In this document: positions 38,135 to 48,700 of the stretch, piece by piece
How the letters are laid out: the number at the start of each line of letters is the position of its first letter
How positions within the stretch are numbered: position 1 is the stretch's first letter
Origin: Silene conica
Lineage: Eukaryota; Streptophyta; Magnoliopsida; Caryophyllales; Caryophyllaceae
Reading direction: 5' to 3'
Assembly (NCBI GenBank): GCA_029255685.2
Contig: CM055312.2
Coordinates: 12,858,649 to 12,922,648, forward strand
Length of the DNA stretch: 64,000 bases
Program-made: the position numbers and the translations under genes
Notes under the pieces: model-generated
What the model was told of the DNA's origin: nothing
Databases searched by the model: none
Seen by the model: only the letters and a program-made list of their open reading frames with translations

Positions 38135-39438
38135 ATGATTATTGCACCATTACTTACTATTAACCAACTAAAATTCGGAAAAGTAGTTCACAAATGGACT
38201 ACACTTGAATTTAAAGATAAGAAGAAGATCGATGTTGTTGAACTTCTACTAGTTTATTCAGAGGTACGTTTATATTATTTTCTGAATTTAAATAATAAGA
38301 AGATATGATTTAGACTAATTGATACTCATATAATTGTTTGCTATATTTACAATATTGACCAGAATCATTTGAGTATTTTAGTGGAAAGGTTTTGCTATCT
38401 TTAGGACGATTATGATATTGCATATTTCTAATAACACATTCCAAATAAAATCACCTTAAAAACTGTCAAAAAAATAACCAGTTTGCTTGATTCGGGGGAT
38501 TGATATATTTGAATATGGAGAATAAAATAACATTATATCAAGATTTTATGAGAATTTTATATTAAGATTTTACGAGAATTCTTATAATTTAGCCTAAGAT
38601 GAATTATCAAAGATATGTTTCGTGTATTCGGTAGAAATACTCTCGGTCAACGAACAAAAAGTAAAATAAAAAAATGTTTCATGATGGTGTGTTAGAGAAC
38701 AGAAGGATTGTCAAACATCTGTTATACAGTGTAGGAGCGGTAAAGACATATTTTGTGTACATGAAGTTGTTTGTACTTATTTATTTTTTCATATTTTGAT
38801 TAATTAGTTTTTCTTTTCTCGCTAGAAGCGATTTTAATGCATAAATTAGTCATTTATTTTACATCAGAGATATTATCCATCTCAAATCTCAAATTTAAAT
38901 CAAATTTCCATTTTTCATTTCGGTTTTTTGTAAGAAAATGTTAATCCGGTTATATACAACTCAATCAAATTTACGTAAAATTTCAAAATAAATACAAAGT
39001 AATAGATAAAAATTAGTTTGACCACTTTAGTGAGCAAAGCATTATATCATATTTTAAAATTACTTAAATTCAAGTCTCAAATGATCATACACCCAAGGGA
39101 TTAGGGATGAAATCAAATACACACAGACCGGGCCATGGTACGGGCTAATATTTTTGAGAAAATATATATAATTGTTTACCATATTTTCAATATTGAGAAT
39201 CATTTGAGGCATTTGACGTGATTAGTTGGATTCTCAATTTTGCTATCTTTAAAAAAATTGTGATATTGCATATCTCTAATAGCATATTCTTAACATAATC
39301 ACCTTAAAAACTGTCAAAAAACTGATAACTTTATTTCCTTTTTTCTTAAATTTTGACTCAAAAATTTAATAGTCGTATTTTTTTTTTTGCAGAATGAAGT
39401 CATCCAAGCTACTATTAGGAGACAACTAATAGGCTATT
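38135..39438 (+). pseudogene. RPA1-like OB-fold gene remnant, two exons
   Basis: Exon 1 (38135-38263) is an open 43-codon frame ending KKKIDVVELLLVYSE, followed by donor GTACGT. Exon 2 starts after TTTTTTGCAG at 39394 and continues in frame with NEVIQATIRRQLIGYF. Across the intron the protein reads like plant and Helitron-borne RPA70 (…LDxxLVDExGxxIxATIRRQLIxxF). RPA-like single-strand-binding proteins are commonly carried by plant Helitrons. Exon 2 runs directly into helicase sequence at about 39438, so the OB fold is incomplete. Confidence 0.5.
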
Positions 39439-40050
39439 TTGGTAAACGAGTTTGTGTTGGATCAAATTCCTACGGAAGAGAAAGTCTACATAAGCTCAGA
39501 TGAAATAAGTAAAGAAGAGACGAATAGTGGGGTTCGTGAACTCTACTCCGCTGAGTTTCTAAACACTATTAGATGTTCTGGTTCACCTAATCACAACCTA
39601 AAACTTAAAGTTCGAGTTATAGTCATGCTTCTTAGAAATATTGACCAATCAAATGGATAGTGCAATGACACCCGAATGGAGGTGATTCATCTAGGAAAAC
39701 GAGTTATAGGTACAACTGTTATTCTTGGCAGTCATATTGGTAGTAGAGTCTATATTCCCCGCATCACCTTGACCCCTTCACACACCACTAGGTTCCCCAT
39801 TAAGTTCAAAAAGAGACCATTTCCTTTAACAGTTTGCTTTGCAATGACTATTAACAAGAGTTCAGGGCAATCTTTATCCCGTGTTGGTCTTTATCTTCCT
39901 AGACTAGTCTTCACCCATGGACAGTTGTACGTTGCTATCTCTCGGGTTACAAATAAGAATGGTCTAAAAGTCCTTAATGTAGATGAAGACAAAGGCATGT
40001 GTACTACAACAAGTAATGTTGTTTACAAGGAGATTTTCGAGAAATTATGA
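39439..40050 (+). pseudogene. Helitron Pif1-like helicase C-terminal part
   Basis: VNEFVLDQIPTEEKVYISSD, then ELYSAEFLNTIRCSGSPNHNLKLKV…MLLRNID, then (after a TAG at 39658-39660) TRMEVIHLGKRVIGTTVI and [19 protein letters not shown], ending with [20 protein letters not shown]. These are consecutive blocks of Helitron helicases; G-LCNGTR is altered to GxCNDTR and TINKSQGQ to TINKSSGQ. The ATPase N-terminal half and Rep are absent. The fragment ends about 220 bp before the Helitron 3' hairpin, as in intact elements. Confidence 0.85.
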
Positions 40051-40442
40051 GTTTGTCTTAGACTTTCCTATTTTTATATCCTACTCTATAGTATTTTGTA
40101 TTTGAAAATACAAACTTTTATCTTATTATATGTAGACCATTTTCTTTATTTTTATTAAAGCAATTTCCTATACACCACATCCGTTATTAGCATATTTAAC
40201 AATCTAATTGATCATTCTCTATAAAAATTGAAATTGAACAACCCCGTGAATTTTCACGGGCGTTACACTAGTTTTAAATAAATGGGAAGAACATAGATGT
40301 ATGGAGGGGATCACAAAGTATTGATTATTGACATGAAACTGATTCGGGAGTAACCATATCATTTCAATTCATGCACAATTAATGTTTGCATTTTATGGAA
40401 AATGATTATTAATGTTTGCATTTTGTGGAAATAAAGAGTTGT

Positions 40443-40605
40443 TTGTAACGGATAATATCCGTCACAAGCTGAATATGAATATTTTACTCTCATAAAAATG
40501 AAAGTTGACAGGTAAGTGGGAGAAAATGGAGCATCATATTAATAGTGCAACTTGCGTGAGAAGGGCATTATCCGTTTTCAGCTTGTGACGGATAGTGTCC
40601 GTTAT
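40443..40605. mobile_element. MITE with TGTAACGGATA…TATCCGTTA ends
   Basis: Left TGTAACGGATAATATCCGTC and then ACAAGCTGAA. Right TTCAGCTTGTGACGGATAGT and then GTCCGTTA. These are imperfect inverted repeats about 30 bp long around 100 bp of body. Superfamily not determined. Confidence 0.65.
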
Positions 40606-40746
40606 GGAAAAACGCTATTAATGTTTGCATTTTGTGGAAATGGATCGCTAAGTAGACTGGACCAGGTGATAATTGACTGCTAAGTAGAGGACCGACGCAA
40701 AAACTTAGGTTTGGGAGGGTATATACAAGTATTTTTTACCCCATAA

Positions 40747-40925
40747 ATTCTTATTTGTGACGGCGGTATCCGTTACAAGCTTGTGACGGATACCGTTTCC
40801 TCTCACAAAATACCCACTTTTTCTCTCTCCAACACTATTTATGTGGTCCCCTTTCTCCACTAACTCATTTTGTATCCATTTTATCTCACAAAATATCCGT
40901 CACAAATGATGACCCGTCACAAGCA
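40747..40925. mobile_element. Related MITE with CCGTCACAA ends
   Basis: Left TTTGTGACGGCGGTATCCGT and then TACAAGCTTGTGACGGATA. Right TATCCGTCACAAATGATGAC and then CCGTCACAAGC. It appears to share its end motif with the MITE at 40443. Confidence 0.55.
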
Positions 40926-41044
40926 ACACTTACTATTTTTATCCATGTTTTTTATATTACTTTGCGTTTATTTACGTACTTACCTGCTAAATATCACAAA
41001 ATTATGCATATATTTTACTAGTAATAGAATATTTACTTCCTTCA

Positions 41045-41693
41045 TCATTATATATATATATATATATATATAAAACAATCTTGTAAAATCGATTATGTGA
41101 CGCAATGTGGTTTCGGAATTAGGCTAATAGAACTCTCTCATTCAATCTCAGAATTTCAGTTTTTTTCAGCCAATAACGTAAACCATAGCAGCCATGTCAG
41201 CTTCCATTAACTATTAGCTTATTAATTTTTATAATTTTTCCATTTTCTTCAATTTATAGAATATAATTATCTTAATTTGTTTCTTTAATTAATTTACATA
41301 TATCTTAAAGTTCTCAAATCCGAATTTTATAGTTTTCCTTTTTAACTATGTATTAATAGTTCCATTTTTATCCCGTCTTACAATTATTGCTCCTATTAAC
41401 ATTATCATATGTTATCTTATTATATATTATCAATACTTTTTTCAAATGTCATTTTATATATTTATATATAGAGAGAGAATCATTATCCCGTGCGAACTTT
41501 CTTACTGTGCGAACCGTAAGGGAGTTCGCACGAGATCTTAACCATATATATATATAGATTAAAAAAATCGTTTTTATTTTAAATATACATGTCCAATAAA
41601 TAAAATTTCTGGTTATATAATAAATATAATTTGCCGTCTTCTTTTAAAATAAAAGTACACAACCCCGTGATTTTTTCACGGGTGTTACACTAG
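41045..41693 (+). mobile_element. Non-autonomous Helitron (about 650 bp)
   Basis: The 5' end is about TCATTATATATATATA, then GTGACGCAATGTGGTTTCGG, shared with the Helitron at 25976. The 3' end is hairpin CCCGTGATTTTTTCACGGG, then TGTTACACTAG at 41693. It contains a small (TA)n-inserted element. Confidence 0.78.
41470..41545. mobile_element. Small Micron-like element in a (TA)n tract
   Basis: Between TATATATA runs. Left GAATCATTATCCCGTGCGAA and then CTTTCTTACTGTGCGAACC. The complement of the right end is GGTTAAGATCTCGTGCGAAC. The GTGCGAAC…TTACTGTGCGAACC layout parallels GTGAGGCC…TTACGGTGAGGCC in the large element at 32137. Confidence 0.55.
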
Positions 41694-41922
41694 AAATAAA
41701 ATGACGAAGACAAACTTTATAATGAACGAGAGACCTTCATTTTCAAGGACTATGTTGGTGGTAAGAACGTATTTTAATGCCCGCCATTTTACAGAATTTG
41801 AAATATCAACAGTGACATTAATTCACCATTTTTTTCAATAAGTTTAACAAGTTTAAGACACCCACAAAATGTTAAACAATCATGATAAAACGAAAATTTC
41901 AAGGTGTACCTATGAACAATTT

Positions 41923-42004
41923 TGGTTATATAATAACTATATTTTGTCGTCTTCTTTTAAAAAAAAGTATACAACCCCGGGATTTTTCACGGCTGTTATA
42001 CTAA
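41923..42004 (+). mobile_element. Decayed Helitron 3' end
   Basis: GGTTATATAATAACTATATT, GTCGTCTTCTTTTAAAA, then CCCGGGATTTTTCACGGCTGTTATACTAA: a mutated version of the end at 41608-41693. Confidence 0.65.
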
Positions 42005-42455
42005 TTGTAGTATTAATTACGTTGGACATTCCCAAAATAAGCCAACAATGATAGTTGGCTGATTTATTATATTATTATTATTTTATTATTTTATAGTTGG
42101 CTTATTTTTATGGGTTATTTAATGTCAATACTCTGAACTATAGGGGTCCTTCTCAAAATACTCTGAACTATGTTTTAACTCAAATTACTATGCACTAATA
42201 CACCCCCTATCCTTGAACAGAATTACCAATTTTTTTACCTATTGGAGCAGGTAACTATTATAAAATGACGAACTTATCATTTCCCACCCCTTCCCTTCTT
42301 TGTTTTCAGTCACAACGACTACTTTCCTCCATTAAATTCCTTCCTCATTTCCTCCATTAAATTTTCTCCATTCCCATTAAATTTGGCAGACCAGTTGAAC
42401 ACTTCCAATACACACAAAACTCATGTCATTTTTTTGGTAGGTAGTGGATAGAAAG
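42005..42455. other. Unassigned flank left of the Athila element
   Basis: AT-rich; AATAAGCCAAC and GTTGGCTTATT form a short inverted pair at about 42038-42110. 42120-42450 shows no gene. It ends in GAAAG (42451-42455), the Athila target repeat. Confidence 0.45.
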
Positions 42456-43723
42456 TGATGAGTCATAATTATATACATCTTTATGCCTTCCCTTATATAC
42501 TTTTATTACGGTTTTGTGCACTAATCCATGTCGTATACGCCGTTTTTGTCATAAATGTCGATACTCCCGCATTTTGTTGTTTCTAATGTAGATGGATGCA
42601 TTCCGGTGATTTATAGAGGATCATACGAGTATCGCGGAGTCGGCAAGGCAAAGATATATAGGAAGATAAGCAAGAATCAAGGGAGATTGCCAAAAAGAAG
42701 TAAAGAAACGAAGAATTGTGCTGGCAAAGTGGAGCACTCGATCGAGTGCCACCAACACTCGATCGAGTGCACTGGACACTCGGTCGAGTGCTTCTTCTGT
42801 CCGGATTTTCATAAGTTTTTAGCAAGTGTTTCCATAAATCGTTTAGTAGTTTTTAGCAAGTATTCCATATATTGTTTAGTAGTTTGTTATAAGTAGAGAC
42901 TTCGTAGCCTCTTGTTAGATACACTTTTATTACTCTAAAAAACCCTAATTATTACTAGTAGCTCCCTAGATTATTATTTAGCAATTGCCTTCGGATCTTG
43001 TTCTCCTATTTACGGTATTTAATCATAATCTTTACTTTATTGTTATTCAATTATTCTTGTTCTTAGTTTATTGCTTTATTAATTATGTTTTCAATCAATA
43101 TTGTTGTAGTTAGATCCCAAGCCATGCGTAGCTAATTTATTTGTCTAGGGTGAAAAGGGATCTAGGTAATTAGAAGGGGGGATCAAACTTTAATGATGTT
43201 TAATTGTTAAACTGCTTATTATTATTGTTCTATTGTTGTTTTAAACTTGATTAATTAATTACTGGCCAGGATTAGTTAATTAGTCTCGCAAATTAGTCTT
43301 ACATCCGACCGTAGACTAAGACTAAGATAGGCCACAACAATTGAATAGACTGAACTAATTATAGCGACCGCATGTTAGGTTTAGATCTAAAGATTATATG
43401 AATACCGACCGGACATATGATCTTAAATAATAATTTTCCCAATTAAATTAGTTAAATCCTATTCCCCTGGATAATTGCCTATGTGAACTTGATCCCTAGA
43501 TCTTTCCTAAAACTTGTTTACATCTTTATTTACTTATTTTGCAATTAGTTGATTAGAATCCAAAAACAATCAAACAACCCAATTGTTACTTTAAGACTTA
43601 CTTACTTTAGCAAACAATTTATTACCGCCTCCCTGTGGATTCGATACCTTTCTTACCGCTAGCTATTAGTTAGTAGTATCCTAAGGATTACTTTGATTTA
43701 GGGTGACGACTTTACCCTTATCA
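42456..43723 (+). repeat. Athila 5' LTR (1268 bp)
   Basis: TGAT…ATCA termini, bounded by GAAAG on the left and the PBS on the right. It carries three palindromes of CACTCGATCGAGTG type at 42735-42790. The frames at 42555-42896 and on the other strand are by-products, since the LTR copy at 62309 has the same ones. Confidence 0.95.
42735..42790. repeat. Three CACTCGATCGAGTG palindromes, 21-bp pitch (5' LTR)
   Basis: Sites start at 42735, 42756 and 42777; the third has CGGTCG in the centre. Identical trio in the 3' LTR at 62588, 62609 and 62630. Confidence 0.95.
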
Positions 43724-43727
43724 AATT

Positions 43728-43745
43728 TGGCGCCGTTGCCGGGGA
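43728..43745 (+). promoter_or_regulatory. Athila primer-binding site (tRNA-Asp)
   Basis: TGGCGCCGTTGCCGGGGA is the exact complement of the CCA-ended 3' terminus of plant tRNA-Asp. It lies 4 bases after the LTR. Confidence 0.92.
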
Positions 43746-43791
43746 GGCAACAATTTATTTGTTTGTTATTTGTTTAATTTGTCTTTTGTCT

Positions 43792-43811
43792 CAAGGAACG
43801 AAAGTTCCTTG
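43792..43811 (+). promoter_or_regulatory. Perfect 8-bp hairpin with GAAA loop in the Athila leader
   Basis: CAAGGAAC-GAAA-GTTCCTTG, between PBS and gag. The 3' arm word GTTCCTTG recurs at 43839-43846, two bases before the gag ATG at 43848. Packaging, dimerisation or translational roles are known for such leaders; here the role is inferred. Confidence 0.5.
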
Positions 43812-43847
43812 TGACGGCTCTCACCCTTTTCTTGTTAAGTTCCTTGT

Positions 43848-45530
43848 ATGCCCAGGTCAACTCGGTCCGAGATTACTGCTTTTGATCCTGAACCAGAGAA
43901 GACTTTTCGCTACAGAAGGAATTTTAATAGAGAAGTAGGTCAAGTAGAAGACTTGAGTATACTTGACGAGGTTGAGCCTTTCATTACTTCAGAAAACTCA
44001 TCCTCTGACGAGGACGATACCGTTTCTGAAACCTTTGTCGCTACACCAAAGATGGCTACACCCACCTTGGCAAGCCACAACGAGCCTACTTTGGCTTCTA
44101 TTCCAAAAGGATTTATTCTTCCTCCTACCGATGCTGCAGAAAAGCCTTTTGATATCAAGCCATCTTATCTCGCGTTGGTAGAAAGGAATATGTTTGGAGG
44201 TCGAGCTGGGGAAGATCCTGCTAAGCATATGGATAAGTTTGTCACTTATTGCAGTTCCATCCCTCTGCAGACAGGAGTAACTTATGATCAAGTCAAATAC
44301 CGACTTTTTCCTTTTTCTCTCCAGGATGATGCTAGAGAATGGCTGCGCGAGTTGGATTTAACTGCCCACGCCATTACTGATTGGAATTCCCTTGCTCTTG
44401 CATTTTACAAGAAATATTTTCCTCCACAAAAGACAAACAATCTCCGGAATCAGATTACTAACTTTAAACAAGGAGGTACTGAAGATTTCAATGAGGCATG
44501 GGTACGTTTCAAAAGATTAGTTCGTGCAGTCCCTCATCATGGGTTTGAGAAGTGGTTTCTTTGTAACCAGTTTTACAACGGGTTATTCGATGATCATAGA
44601 GCTCTTTTGGATTCTTCTGCTAACGGAAGATTTCAGAATAACACCACTGATGATATAGCTTATAAATTGATTGATGATATGGCTACTCATACTGCCGAAT
44701 ATGGAAATCCAAGAGGCTCTGCAAGGGGAAGTGGTACAGATAGTGCCGTCGCAACCCAGTTAAAAGCCCTGAATGCTAAGATTGCGCAAATGCAAACAAC
44801 ACAAGCTTTTGGTGGCCAACACCAAGCGATTAATATGGTTCAACAAGGGGAAGTACTTTTCTGCGGGAGATGTGGTGTAGACGGTCATATTGCTGAGGAA
44901 TGCATAAGTCCTATGGAACAAGTACTCGCTTTCCAATCCTACAAGCAAGCTAATCCCTTTTCCAACACTTATAATGAGAGGACAAGGGAACATCCCTTTC
45001 TTCAGTGGTCAAGCCAGAATGTTCAAAATCCTACCCCACCTCAACAACAACCAAATTCAAATTATGTGATTCCTCAGAACCGCGGCCAACAAGGAAACTA
45101 TAGACAGAATCAAGGAGGTCCTCAGTTTAACAATCAGCGCCAACAGTAGTTTCAACCTTTGGTGCCACCTCCTCCACCACCCACTGCCAATAATGATATG
45201 TCAGAGATTAAAGCTATGTTGCAGCAAAGCCTTAAAGCTCAGATGGAGCAAAAGGCACAGATTACTCAGATACTAGCTCACAATAAAATATTAGATACTC
45301 AAGTTGCCCAACTAGCAGGCCAAAATACAAATAGGCAACCTGGAAACCTCCCTCCCCAAGGACAACAAGCTCATGAACAAGCACATGCCATCCACTTGAG
45401 GAGTGGTACTTCTTATAAAGAGCCGGAGATGCCCAAAGATGATAGCGAAGTGCCTTATGTTTCTCGTAAGGGTTTAGGGCATCCTTTTTCAGCGATGATG
45501 AAGAAGAAGCAAAGGAGCTAGAGAAAGATC
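43848..45530 (+). pseudogene. Athila gag region
   Basis: Contains the plant Ty3 gag core: GRAGEDPAKHMDKFVTYCSS, RLFPFSLQDDAREWLREL, WNSLALAFYKKYFPP and NFKQGGTEDFNEAWVRFKRL. A C-x2-C-x4-H-x4-C zinc knuckle (FCGRCGVDGHIAEEC) lies near 44860. A Gln/Asn/Pro-rich tail and a predicted coiled-coil-like stretch follow at 45190-45330. Gag forms the particle in which element RNA is copied. Fossil; the region is interrupted. Confidence 0.88.
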
Positions 45531-45584
45531 GTATACATGAGAATAACGAAAAAGAAAAACGAAAAGAAGCATTACGAGCTAAAG

Positions 45585-45661
45585 CACTCGATCGAGCTCG
45601 TGAAGCACTCGATCGAGTGCCAGTCCCACTCGATCGAGTGCCTTCCCCACTCGATCGAGTG
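45585..45661. repeat. Four CACTCGATCGAG palindromes, 21-bp pitch, inside coding DNA
   Basis: Sites start at 45585, 45606, 45627 and 45648. In one frame they encode a heptad of the form PLDRVPS/C. Confidence 0.95.
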
Positions 45662-45779
45662 CCTTGTCCGCATACTTCTAATCCTTCTATTTCGCCTAAT
45701 GCACAGGTACCGGATACTACTATTCCAAGCCAGAGTTCCCCAAAGGTCTCTAAAGATGCAAAGGAAGCTGAACCAATAA

Positions 45780-48700
45780 AGATCATTCTACCATTCCCAA
45801 CCCGACAACAGAAATCAAAACTTGATCAACAGTTCGGGAGATTCATGGAAGTTGTGAAAAATCTTCAAGTAAGCGTTCCTTTCACCGAATTGATTACTCA
45901 GGTGCCAGCTTATGCAAAGTTTATGAAGGACATATTGACAAGGAAGAGATCCTTCAATGAGGTGGAGACGGTAGCATTCACTGAGGAATGCTGCGCTGTT
46001 TTACAATCCCGTTCACCACCTAAGCTTAAGGATCCAGGGAGTTTCTCTATCCCTTGCACTATTGGTCCTTTGTTTATTAATAGAGCTCTTTGTGATTTAG
46101 GAGCTAGCGTTAGTGTCATGCCCTACTCTATATGCAAGAAATTAAATATGGGTCATCTAAGCATCACTAATATGACTCTACAAATGGCCGACAGATCCGT
46201 AAAACACCCCCTTGGTGTCTTGGAAGACGTACCTGTAAAAGTGGGAAAATTCTTCATCCCTGTTGATTTTGTTGTACTAGACATGGCCGAAGACACTCAC
46301 ACTCCTATTATATAGGCAGACCATTCTTACACACCGCAGGAACGGTCATTGATGTTAAAAATGGGAGCCTTACTTTGGCTGTCGGAGATGATACTATCAC
46401 TTTCAATCTCAAAACTACCTTAAAACATCCTATGGTAGATGAAAGTTGTCATCGTATTGATATTGTGGACGCCACTATTGATGAAACCCTTGCTCTTTCT
46501 TTGAACAGGGACCCCTTAGAGATCGTCTTGATGTCCGATGAGAATGATGCAGAAACACTTTCCGAATACCCCGAAGTAGTTGCTATGGAAAAACTTTTGA
46601 CGGGAAAGGAACGTAAAGAGCAAACGGTCTATAGCTTAGGTAACCCCCCCTAAGGTTACCGAGGTAAAGAAACCTGAACTTAAACCCCTTCCCTCTCATC
46701 TTAAGTACGTGTTTCTTGATGATAAAGAGTTGAAACCTGTAATTGTCAATGCTAATCTTAATGCGAGCCAACTTTCTGCTTTGTTGGTTATTTTGCGGAA
46801 ACATGAAAAAGCCATTGGATATAGCATTGATGATTTACGAGGTATTAGTCCTGACTTTTTCATGCACTGTATTCACTTAGAGGAAGGTCATAAACCCAGC
46901 GCACAGGGTCAACGTCGTCTCAACCCTCCTATGCAGGACGTTGTTCGAAAGGAAATTCAAAAACTCTTAGATGCAGGTATTATTTACCCCATCTCCGACT
47001 CTCGATGGGTGAGTCCAGTTCAGGTAGTCCCTAAGAAGGGAGGGACTACGGTGGTGACGAATGATAAGAATGAATTAATCGCTACCAGGCTTGTAACAGG
47101 GTGGAGGATGTGTATTGACTACAGGAAGCTAAATGTTGCTACCAAGAAAGATCGCTTTCCCCTCCCCTATATTGACCAAATGTTAGAGCGATTAGCTTGT
47201 CACGAGTATTTTTGTTACCTCGATGGTTATTCAGGATTCTTTCAGATACCCATACATCCCGATGACCAAGAAAAGACAACCTTTACATGTCCTTATGGTG
47301 TCTTTGCTTATAGGAGGATGCCCTTTGGGCTTTGCAATGCCCCTGCTACTTTTCAACGTTGTATGATGGCCATCTTTTCTGATTATATTGAGTCTATTAT
47401 GGAAGTCTTCATGGATGACTTCAGTGTTTATGGTACTAACTTTGATATTTGCCTGAGAAATTTATCCAAAGTCTTGCAGCGTTGTGAAGAAACTAATCTT
47501 GTCCTAAATTGGGAAAAGTGCCACTTCATGGTAACTGAAGGGGTGGTACTTGGTCATCTAGTATCAGGAAAAGGCATTCAGGTTGATAAAGCTAAAGTGG
47601 AAGTCATTGAGAAACTCCCGTACCCGGTTAATGTTAAAAGTGTGAGAAGTTTTTTGGGTCATGCAGGATTCTATCGCCGATTCATCAAGGATTTCTCCAA
47701 AATTGCTCAACCACTTACTAAGCTCTTACATAAAGATGCACCTTTTATCTTCACTGATGAGTGTGTTAAATCTTTTGACAGGATTAAACAAGCTCTTATC
47801 TCATCTCCAATTATTAGGTCCCCAGATTGGAGCTTACCTTTCGAGATCATGTGCGATGCCAGCGACTACGCAGTTGGAGCCGTACTTGGGCAAAGAAAGG
47901 AGAAAGCACTACATGGGATCTATTATGCTAGCAAGACCTTAGATGATGCTTAGATTAATTACGCTACTACCGAAAAGGAGTTACTTGCAGTTGTCTATGC
48001 TTTAGACAAATTTCGCTCTTATTTGGTAGGATCTAAGGTTATTGTCTATACTGACCATGCTGCTTTAAAATATTTGTTGGCTAAATAGGAAGCCAAAAAA
48101 CGACTCATTCGCTGGATCTTGCTGCTACAAGAATTTGATCTAGAAATCAGGGACAAATCCGGAGCTGAGAATCTAGTTGCCGATCACCTATCCAGACTGA
48201 GATTCCATGGAGGGGATTTAGTCCCCATTGATGATTCTTTCCCAGATGATCATCTTCTTGCTATTACTACAGGTGTTCCTTGGTTTGCTGACTATGCTAA
48301 TTTCATAGTGGGAGGCATACTTCCTCCAGACATGTCTTATCAGCAAAAGAAGAGATTTCTACATGATGCAAGGAGATATTTCTGGGATGATCCTTACCTC
48401 TTCCGCGAATGCCCTGACGGTATTTACAGACGATGTATACCAGATAATGAGGTACATGCTATCTTGTCCCATTGTCACTCTTCTTCTTATGGTGGTCATC
48501 ACGGTCCCTCACGGACTTTTGCCAAAGTAATGCAATCTGGATTCTTTTGGCCTACTATTTTGAAAGATGCTACTGCTTTTGTGCGTTCATGTGATGCTTG
48601 TCAGAGAACAGGTAATATTTCGCAGAGACACGAGATGCCTCAAACCGGGATCTTAGAAGTGGAAATCTTTGATGTTTGGGGTGTTGACTACCAAGGACCT

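Larger units (their letters stand above)
37060..40271 (+). mobile_element. Helitron with RPA-like and helicase remnants
   Basis: The 3' end is clear: hairpin CCCGTGAATTTTCACGGG, then CGTTACACTAG at 40271. The 5' end is placed near TCTCTATTATATGTG at about 37060, where the Stowaway sequence stops; this end is less certain. It is about 3.2 kb and keeps pieces of an RPA1-like gene and of the Pif1-like helicase, but no Rep (HUH) domain, so it is non-autonomous. Confidence 0.72.
37030..40310. mobile_element. Stowaway-like MITE split by a Helitron
   Basis: The left end CTTCTTCCATCCGTTAATAT and the complement of the right end, TCCCCTCCATACATCTATGT, align, and both continue into TTCTTC(T/C)CATTT. 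This is the Stowaway CTCCNTCCGTNC pattern, next to TA in the uninterrupted duplicate. Without the Helitron the element is under 100 bp. Confidence 0.68.
36826..40440. repeat. Short segmental duplicate, copy B, interrupted
   Basis: 36826-37029 and 40311-40440 together match 30645-30985. The intervening 3.3 kb is a Stowaway that itself contains a Helitron. Confidence 0.83.

Noticed and set aside
42555-42896. 113-codon frame and its minus-strand partners
   Set aside because: Lies wholly inside the Athila LTR, is repeated at 62408 in the other LTR, and arises partly from the palindrome array.
43728-43745. tRNA gene fragment (tRNA-Asp match)
   Set aside because: It is the complement of only the last 18 bases, placed next to an LTR, so it is a primer-binding site. 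The tRNA-iMet match at 54985 is likewise a primer-binding site.
45262-45786. 174-codon minus-strand frame over the palindrome array
   Set aside because: Antisense to gag/pol, and its repetitive Ser/Arg composition comes from the palindromes. No homology recognised.
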